Assembly (NCBI GenBank): GCA_000961575.1
Contig: LADP01000025.1
Span: forward strand, 1 to 64,000
Source of the DNA: Peptococcaceae bacterium BRH_c8a
GTDB lineage: Bacteria > Bacillota > Desulfotomaculia > Desulfotomaculales > Desulfallaceae
DNA length: 64,000 nucleotides
Direction of reading: 5' to 3'
Shown here piece after piece: positions 58,633-64,000 of the stretch. The notes under the pieces are model-generated. The model did not search any database and was not told where the DNA came from. It worked only from the letters and a program-made list of their open reading frames with translations. Position 1 is the first letter of the stretch, and each line of letters starts with the position of its first letter. The translations under genes were made by a program, and so were the position numbers.

Positions 58633-60915
58633 TTACCTCCAAAAGCGGGTGGTCCCGTTTAACATCAGCTCTTCTTTCATCTGGATAAGCCTTCCAAGGC
58701 ACTTCTGTAATTTCTTTTGTTCCATCAGTTTAATAAGGCTATCCATAGCGTTTATTAATGTAGAGTTGTTTTCACCGCGTATTTTTGGCAGTATTTTCAT
58801 ATACAGAGCTTCGTCCAAAGCTGTTTCGGTACTTAATATACCTGCCCCAAGGTCTTTATTAGCCTTTATGTAAAGCAATAATTCTTCTGTTGTTCTATAT
58901 CCAAAATGCAGCCTGCATTGAATCAATATATCCTGAATTTGTTTTAGTATTGATACAATGTCATTAGCCAATTCTTTGGGATAATCATCTCTGCCCTTTA
59001 AGAACTTATTTGTGTAGGCATCTAAATCCACATCCCAAAACTCCATGGTAAAGGCCCGGTCCAGTACTTTGTCACTGAATGTATGAGTCGTTTCATCCAT
59101 GTTTACAGTTCCAATAATAAATAAGTTACCTGGCCATTCGATATATGGGGGAACCCCATCAATAAGAGATTCCTCTAAATGAATGGTGAGTCTTGAACCT
59201 GTTTCCATGGCAGATAGAAAAGGAGCAAAGTAATATTCCACCCGGGCCAGATTCATTTCATCCAGACAGAGAAAGTACGGGTTTACCGGATCGCCGGAGG
59301 CTTTCATGAGAAACTCCAGGCATGGTGTTCTAACAAATGACAGTTGCTCGGTGAGAGGATTTATGTAACCTAGAAGGCCGGAGGGATCTGTCCAATCGGG
59401 TTGTACCGGAACCGTTAATAAATAAGGATTTTCTCTCTCGATTTCGTAATAAATGTTTGCATATACTTGAGCCAGTAATGTTTTACCGGTACCGGATAAC
59501 CCAGAAAGAAGAACAAAGTGTTTCTTTTCCCTTGTGTGTAGTGCAATATGAAACTTGGCAATGGTCTCTTCTGAAAATAGGTATTGAGTTTCTTCAAACT
59601 TAGCAATAATTTGTTTTAAGGTCGTGTTTGCTGGTTTATATGGGCTCTCTCCCTGGGCATCAAGTTCCTGGCCCCCAATCGATGGGGTTTCCAATATAAT
59701 ATCTGCAGGTTCTTCGTTAATTAAATCTGCCCATTGCTTGCCTTTCTCCGTTAAATAGTAACCTTGATCATCTTTTTTTATCAGGTCAAAAGACATACTC
59801 CAGCTTACCATAACACCAGGCATAAAGTTGGAAGTCCAGCCCGGATAATACTGTTGTAGCTTATCCGTTAACTCTTTTCTGGACAAGCTTTTATTATCTC
59901 TAAGTTCCCATAAGATTTTTTCAAAACCAATTATTCGGGTTAATAAAGTAGCTTGAAGCACATCGGGATCCATGGTTTCTAAGTATTCCAGTCCCAACTG
60001 GGTGGGCTCTAATATATTACCAGCCGATAGTTTGAGTAATCCAAGCTCATGCCTAACAATATTGATATAAGTTGAAATAGTTTGTCGCTTAGATGTGGGA
60101 AACTCTTTGGATAGCAAATCTTTGGCCTCATCAATCGTTACCCCATTACGAGTTAAATCAAGAATTTTTAAAATAGCATTGGTATATCCACCTATTGATG
60201 TAAGTCCTTTGCGCCTTTGCATCACCGGCGGGTATACTAATCTTTCATCGCCGGGTTTGGGGCCAACTTTTTCTTCAAGGCCGCTAGAAGATGCTTCGGA
60301 TTTATCCTGGCAATGTACAAATAGAAACCAACTAAAAATAGACCTTTTTACTAACTCCTCAACGTTACCTTCAGTTGGGCCAACAGCTTTATAAAGCTTT
60401 TCTAATATAGCTTTATTTAGGTGTACTAGATTATATCGCTTATCATAAACACCAAAATATCGGGCGGTTTTCTTTAAGTAAAGGATATTTGTAATGCATG
60501 TAAAATCATGGGGGAAAAGGGCTGCCATTAATCTGAGCAGTTTTAACCTTGGTAGCTTTCTGCATAGGAGTTCAATCTTCTCTAAAGCTTCCAGGTATAT
60601 ACGATATATTTCTTCAACTTTATCATCGCCTGTAGGAAACTGCTTGTCTCGAAGATTGGCAAACCACTTTCTTAAGTCAGCATCTTGAATTACTTTTTCA
60701 ACGCTAATATTACCCTGGCCAACCGCTGAGATATCATTATCATCCCAAAGTTTGGTCATAAATTCCACGCTGGACAATTCATCTACGGTTGCAGCTTTAA
60801 CATTTTCTATAAGTTTGATATAACTACTCTTCCAATTTTGGGCCCAGTCCTGTTTTAAGTAGTCAACAAATTCATTTTGCCAAAGTCTTTTTATTTCCTC
60901 AGTGGTTAAAACCAA
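58633..60915 (-). CDS. McrB-like AAA+ NTPase of a type IV restriction system
   Basis: 760 residues. The first 450 are helical with winged-helix-like parts (VDYLKQDWAQNWKSSYIKL, GFEKILWELRDNKSLSRKEL) and probably recognise DNA. The AAA+ domain has Walker A LSGLSGTGKT (about 500), Walker B FLCLDEMNLARVEYYF and the sensor IIGTVNMDETTHTFSDKVLDRAF, the McrB style. Start TTG at 60915, 7 bases after GGAGG, is preferred to the ATG at 60999. By family it drives translocation and activates the McrC nuclease at modified DNA; the modification is unknown. Confidence 0.85.
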   Translation of the reverse strand: MVLTTEEIKRLWQNEFVDYLKQDWAQNWKSSYIKLIENVKAATVDELSSVEFMTKLWDDNDISAVGQGNISVEKVIQDADLRKWFANLRDKQFPTGDDKVEEIYRIYLEALEKIELLCRKLPRLKLLRLMAALFPHDFTCITNILYLKKTARYFGVYDKRYNLVHLNKAILEKLYKAVGPTEGNVEELVKRSIFSWFLFVHCQDKSEASSSGLEEKVGPKPGDERLVYPPVMQRRKGLTSIGGYTNAILKILDLTRNGVTIDEAKDLLSKEFPTSKRQTISTYINIVRHELGLLKLSAGNILEPTQLGLEYLETMDPDVLQATLLTRIIGFEKILWELRDNKSLSRKELTDKLQQYYPGWTSNFMPGVMVSWSMSFDLIKKDDQGYYLTEKGKQWADLINEEPADIILETPSIGGQELDAQGESPYKPANTTLKQIIAKFEETQYLFSEETIAKFHIALHTREKKHFVLLSGLSGTGKTLLAQVYANIYYEIERENPYLLTVPVQPDWTDPSGLLGYINPLTEQLSFVRTPCLEFLMKASGDPVNPYFLCLDEMNLARVEYYFAPFLSAMETGSRLTIHLEESLIDGVPPYIEWPGNLFIIGTVNMDETTHTFSDKVLDRAFTMEFWDVDLDAYTNKFLKGRDDYPKELANDIVSILKQIQDILIQCRLHFGYRTTEELLLYIKANKDLGAGILSTETALDEALYMKILPKIRGENNSTLINAMDSLIKLMEQKKLQKCLGRLIQMKEELMLNGTTRFWR

Positions 60916-61154
60916 AACAGTACCTCCCGTATTCAGTATTTTAAAACTATCTTTTAGCCCTGTGAAAAAACAAAGAACAGCATAGACAATGCTGCTCAAA
61001 AATTTGTGATGTTATCCATTTCGACATATTATAGGAAAATCCTTTATGTTAAATAAAACACGGATTATTACTCAGGCACCCTGTAACATTTGATACCAAC
61101 GGTAAATATTATTCCCCCACGGTAGTTTTCCAAAAATCAGTTGAATTTTCTATG

Positions 61155-62078
61155 CTACCTATTGTCCCCTACCCAAAACCGCCGATTCATCCCGATTACC
61201 TTTCCTGTCCAGTTTTCATCATCCGGTGTCTGGCTCTTAGCCTTGTTTATTTTCCAGAGTTCTGCATTCAGCATATCGGCGTTATGCAAAAGGATTGCCT
61301 CTTTGGTACGGGGTTCAACCGGGCTGCCGTATTCGAGTTTGCCGTGGTGACTTGCAATAAGATGTAATAGTAAATTCAACCGTTCTGTCGTTAGGTCAGG
61401 ACAGTTAACTGCCTGTCCTGATATAAGCATCATCCCCTGAGTTATGTGCCCGAGGAGTTGGCCAGTGTCAGTCATTGTAATAACGCAGGAGTTCTTCCAG
61501 CTGTAATCTAGGCATTTGCCAATATCATGCAATATAGCCCCAGTGATCAAAAGATCGGTATCGATGTCGTCGGTAGCCAGACGCAGGCATTGGTTTACCA
61601 CGCCGCAGGTATGCTCCAACAAACCCCCTATGTAAGGCTCATGATAATAAAGAGCAGCCGGTGCCTCCATAAAATCATTATAATATAAAGTGAAAATCGA
61701 ACGGAGCATCTGGACCAGGCCCGGGTCTGTTACCCGTAGCATGTACCCCTTGAGTTCGTCCCTCATCTGGTTAACGTCCCGCGGGGTAACAGGCAGAAAA
61801 TCAGCGGGGTTGCATTCCCCGTCACCGGCCACCCTCCACTGATTGACGTTAAGTTGATTCTCGCCCCTGTATTGAGTCATCATTGTGTTAACATATATTA
61901 AGGTATTCACGGTGGGTGCCGGCCCCGTATGTTCCCAGGCCCGGGCCACCATGTCTGTATGGCCATCAGATAAAGTTAGGTCAAGATAATCTTTTTTGGT
62001 TGAAGTTTGTCGGACCTCGCATCTTTTTACCGCTAGGAAACCTTCAAATGACTGGCCAACTGCATAATCTTTTAACAT
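61155..62078 (-). CDS. YhaM-type 3'-5' exoribonuclease
   Basis: 307 residues: N-terminal OB-fold (DYLDLTLSDGHTDMVARAWE), a linker, and an HD domain with LLEHTCGVVNQ, ILHDIGKCLDY and LIASHHGKLEYGS. This order and length match YhaM, a single-strand-directed 3' exonuclease. Start is the ATG at 62078 behind GAGGT; starts at 62093 and 62174 have no ribosome site. Its neighbours are a defence system and a phage-type integrase, so it may not be the housekeeping copy. Confidence 0.85.
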   Translation of the reverse strand: MLKDYAVGQSFEGFLAVKRCEVRQTSTKKDYLDLTLSDGHTDMVARAWEHTGPAPTVNTLIYVNTMMTQYRGENQLNVNQWRVAGDGECNPADFLPVTPRDVNQMRDELKGYMLRVTDPGLVQMLRSIFTLYYNDFMEAPAALYYHEPYIGGLLEHTCGVVNQCLRLATDDIDTDLLITGAILHDIGKCLDYSWKNSCVITMTDTGQLLGHITQGMMLISGQAVNCPDLTTERLNLLLHLIASHHGKLEYGSPVEPRTKEAILLHNADMLNAELWKINKAKSQTPDDENWTGKVIGMNRRFWVGDNR

Positions 62079-62093
62079 TTTTACGTACCTCAT

Positions 62094-62427
62094 TTTTAGG
62101 TTTGTTGACTTCCGCCCCGCGTTAAAACGCGAGAGTTCCCAAGTCTTCCGGCAGGAGCTTGGCAGGCTGTACAATCCTTTAATACATTTGGGTGGTACAT
62201 GCTGCTTGGGCCAATATGAAAACTATGGTACATTTTCCGACTGCTTACCCTGGTCGCGCCAGTTATAATAATCTTCATCGACGGGGGACAGTGAGTTTTA
62301 GACGAGTTTCTTCTATTATATGTGTACGTTTTATTGCCAGGCCTTTTCAAACACAACCTCTACATAATCTATAAATCTTTTTCCTGACCTGCCCTATTAT
62401 ATTAAAATCTAACGCCTGTAATTTCAG
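62094..62427. other. gene-free stretch
   Basis: Open frames here have neither ribosome sites nor protein-like composition. The promoter for the YhaM gene presumably lies in it. Confidence 0.45.
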
Positions 62428-62979
62428 TTATAGGCTGAAATCATCAAGCGCACTATCAATAATATCTTGATTAATTCCTATATACCGCATTGTAATACTC
62501 GGTGCAGAGTGGTTGAATATCTCCTGCAAAAGGGCAACATCCTTGGTCCGTTGATAAAAATGATAGCCCATTGTTTTTCTTAGTGTGTGGGTTCCAATTT
62601 CACTTATGCCTGCAACCCTGGCTGCTTCGTTTAGGATCATGTAAGCTCTTACCCTGGTTATCGGTTTAATCCCCTGTCCATTCCTGGACGGGAAAAGATA
62701 ATCGCCATCATTCATACCTTTGACGTATTGCGATATTTCATTCTGTAAAGAGTTGTTAATTCTTAGTCTCTTGGCTTTACCGGTCTTTTTTTCTTTAAGT
62801 GTTATGTGGCTTTGACCTTTAACATGTTTAACTTTGAGATTAAGAATATCACTTATTCTTAGCCCACAATTAATACCAAATGTAAACAGAAAATAATCCC
62901 TGTAATTTTTTCTTTTTAATATATTTTTAATTTCCTCAATTTTGGAAATATCTCTTATTGGTTGGACGTAGTTCACCAA
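62428..62979 (-). CDS. small tyrosine recombinase / integrase
   Basis: 183 residues, the catalytic domain only: Arg in NCGLRISDILNL, Lys in LKEKKTGKAKR, HTLRKT, FNHS and Tyr in MRYIGI. GGAGGG precedes the GTG/ATG region. It lacks the usual N-terminal arm-binding domain, like some phage and Bacillus integrase-like proteins. A good 9-bp inverted repeat stands 42-70 bases upstream. It may be the mover of the island to its left. Confidence 0.8.
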   Translation of the reverse strand: MVNYVQPIRDISKIEEIKNILKRKNYRDYFLFTFGINCGLRISDILNLKVKHVKGQSHITLKEKKTGKAKRLRINNSLQNEISQYVKGMNDGDYLFPSRNGQGIKPITRVRAYMILNEAARVAGISEIGTHTLRKTMGYHFYQRTKDVALLQEIFNHSAPSITMRYIGINQDIIDSALDDFSL

Positions 62980-63020
62980 GCCCCCTCCTTCCAGTTGGCA
63001 ACATCGTTATGTAAAAATTA

Positions 63021-63049
63021 GCTTAACATTATGGTACAATATGTTAAGC
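63021..63049. promoter_or_regulatory. inverted repeat upstream of the integrase gene
   Basis: GCTTAACAT, 11 bases, ATGTTAAGC. Size and position suit an operator or a recombinase core site. Confidence 0.6.
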
Positions 63050-63184
63050 TCTTAGTCAATAAAAAAGACCAATTTTAAACTAAGCTAGCAATATCAATAA
63101 TTCGGGGTTTTTGCCCAGATTAACACAATACTTATTTTGTTAAGCTGAGAGAATCCTACCTTCTCGTCTGTAGCGTAATACATT

Positions 63185-63366
63185 CTAACTTTTCTTGACA
63201 CGCGAAGCCAAAACCACTATTGGTGAAAATGTTTTTGCAATAACCTGATCCATTGCCGCGGTAACCGCGCCTCAGTAAGGGTATCCTTGGGATTATCCAG
63301 AGAAATGGTAACCCGGCTGCCCGCCTGGTTTACGAAGCGCATCTGTAAAGTCTGCGTAGTGGCCAT
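63185..63366 (-). pseudogene. DUF2922 protein, frameshifted
   Basis: MATTQTLQMRFVNQAGSRV, then TISLDNPKDTLTEA in frame, after which the expected AVTAAMDQVIAK is in the next frame. One base change near 63255 explains it. A standard ATG start and normal opening show the gene was real. Without the shift it ends at 63217. Confidence 0.7.
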
Positions 63367-63438
63367 ATCCCAAAACATCCTTTCACGGGTCGGTTATGCC
63401 CGCCTGTTAATTGTCATGTAAGTTAAGCTGCCGAAACA

Positions 63439-63669
63439 TTAGATAACCTCTTCTATTCTGGCGGTGTCAATGCGCAGCACATCCGCGAGGATATATTCCT
63501 GCCAGGCCAGTCAAGGCTTGGGCTACCTCAAAGACATCTTGGTCCAGAGCATCGGTTTTGACGTTACTCAGGTTCTTATTACGAAAAAAAGGGTCGCCAT
63601 TGCCTTCCACCCCGGTTTGAAACTGCAGCCGCAGCGCAGCACCGACGGTTATATATTATTAACTGCCAT
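63439..63669 (-). pseudogene. DUF1659 protein with several frameshifts
   Basis: Pieces in three frames: MAVNNI, then GAALRLQFQTGVEGNGD, then RNKNLSNVKTDALDQDVFEV, then EYILADVLRIDTARIEEVI and stop. DUF1659 and DUF2922 genes are normal neighbours in this group, and both are broken here. Confidence 0.7.
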
Positions 63670-63749
63670 TATTTCTCATCCTTTCACCGAAGGTTTTAAT
63701 TACACCGGTTGAATTTGCATTTGGCGGCGGAAGTGGCCGGACTACCGCC

Positions 63750-63784
63750 GCCAAAAAACAAAAAGGCCGGAATCTCCGGCCAAT
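63750..63784 (-). terminator. terminator after the 33-residue gene
   Basis: GGCCGGAGATTCCGGCC followed by TTTTTGTTTTTT on the minus strand. Confidence 0.8.
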
Positions 63785-63816
63785 TCCACATTAACACTGG
63801 TTATTGCACTGATCAA

Positions 63817-63918
63817 CTATATTTCATTATTATGTGTATTAGTTTCTTCTACTTTTAACAACGCCTGGCTGGCTTCCGACTTGCGCAACGGAACAGTAAA
63901 AGGGACGGTTAAATTCAT
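63817..63918 (-). CDS. 33-residue protein of unknown function
   Basis: MNLTVPFTVPLRKSEASQAL, then a charged tail to NNEI and a stop. GGAGG lies 8 bases before the ATG and a strong terminator follows, so this small gene is probably real. No family recognised. Confidence 0.55.
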   Translation of the reverse strand: MNLTVPFTVPLRKSEASQALLKVEETNTHNNEI

Positions 63919-64000
63919 ATTCTTGTCCTCCATTTTATATAACTTTTATTATCTTTAGTTATGAATATCACCAAGATTAAAGAAATTGAATTACAGCTGG

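Noticed and set aside
63021-63049. CRISPR-like repeat
   Set aside because: It is a single inverted repeat; no spaced direct repeats exist here or anywhere else in the window.

Overview
The window looks like a chromosome segment of a spore-forming, anaerobic-type Firmicute, most like Peptococcaceae / Desulfotomaculum relatives. This is inferred from gene content, not a database match: a Spo0E-type phosphatase, a SigI/RsgI pair, DUF3231, DUF2325, DUF1659/DUF2922 genes, NhaC, strong Shine-Dalgarno sites with TTG/GTG starts, and mid GC. No rRNA, tRNA or CRISPR array was recognised.

Left part (1-26.9 kb): a metal and envelope region. Two small membrane proteins are followed by a stretch holding a lone Tn3-type terminal repeat. 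Then come a CopZ-type iron-sulfur/zinc protein, a translationally coupled pair of YnfA membrane proteins, cadC-cadA (ArsR sensor plus P-type metal ATPase) and a second two-HMA P-type ATPase. Around these sit five small exported proteins that all end in Cys-Trp or Cys-x-Trp, an autoregulated sigI-rsgI pair, a sigma-2-only SigI relative, a PhoB/OmpR-type two-component system, two M23 peptidases, a Spo0E phosphatase, an NhaC antiporter and several small proteins of unknown function.

Two regulatory codes tie this region together. The first is ACCCAC-N19-CGAAnA, found in front of sigI and three Cys-Trp genes; it looks like a SigI promoter. The second is an array of GTnACA-like hexamers at exact 11-bp period, ending 9 bp before a -10 box, in front of eight genes or operons including the response regulator itself. 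Between them these codes cover all five Cys-Trp proteins, so the region reads as one envelope-stress or metal-response system. I consider it the most novel content of the window.

Middle (27-35.6 kb): transposon territory. A Tn4430-like Tn3-family module (tnpI, tnpA, its resolution site and right terminal repeat) lies beside a decayed relative that carries a helicase fragment and has cut a VanW gene. The module's right end truncates an ImmA/IrrE peptidase gene. A macro-domain gene with a nonsense codon follows.

Right part (35.6-64 kb): a decaying defence island. It holds a type I restriction-modification operon (hsdM, hsdS, an AbiJ-like gene, hsdR), a DUF4268 gene shredded together with an IS4-type transposase, an EcsC protein, a broken tyrosine recombinase, TniB and IstB remnants, a frameshifted PD-(D/E)XK gene, an AddA/AddB-like helicase-nuclease pair and an McrB/McrC-type system. 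Housekeeping-like genes return with a YhaM-type exoribonuclease, a small integrase and degenerate DUF2922/DUF1659 genes.
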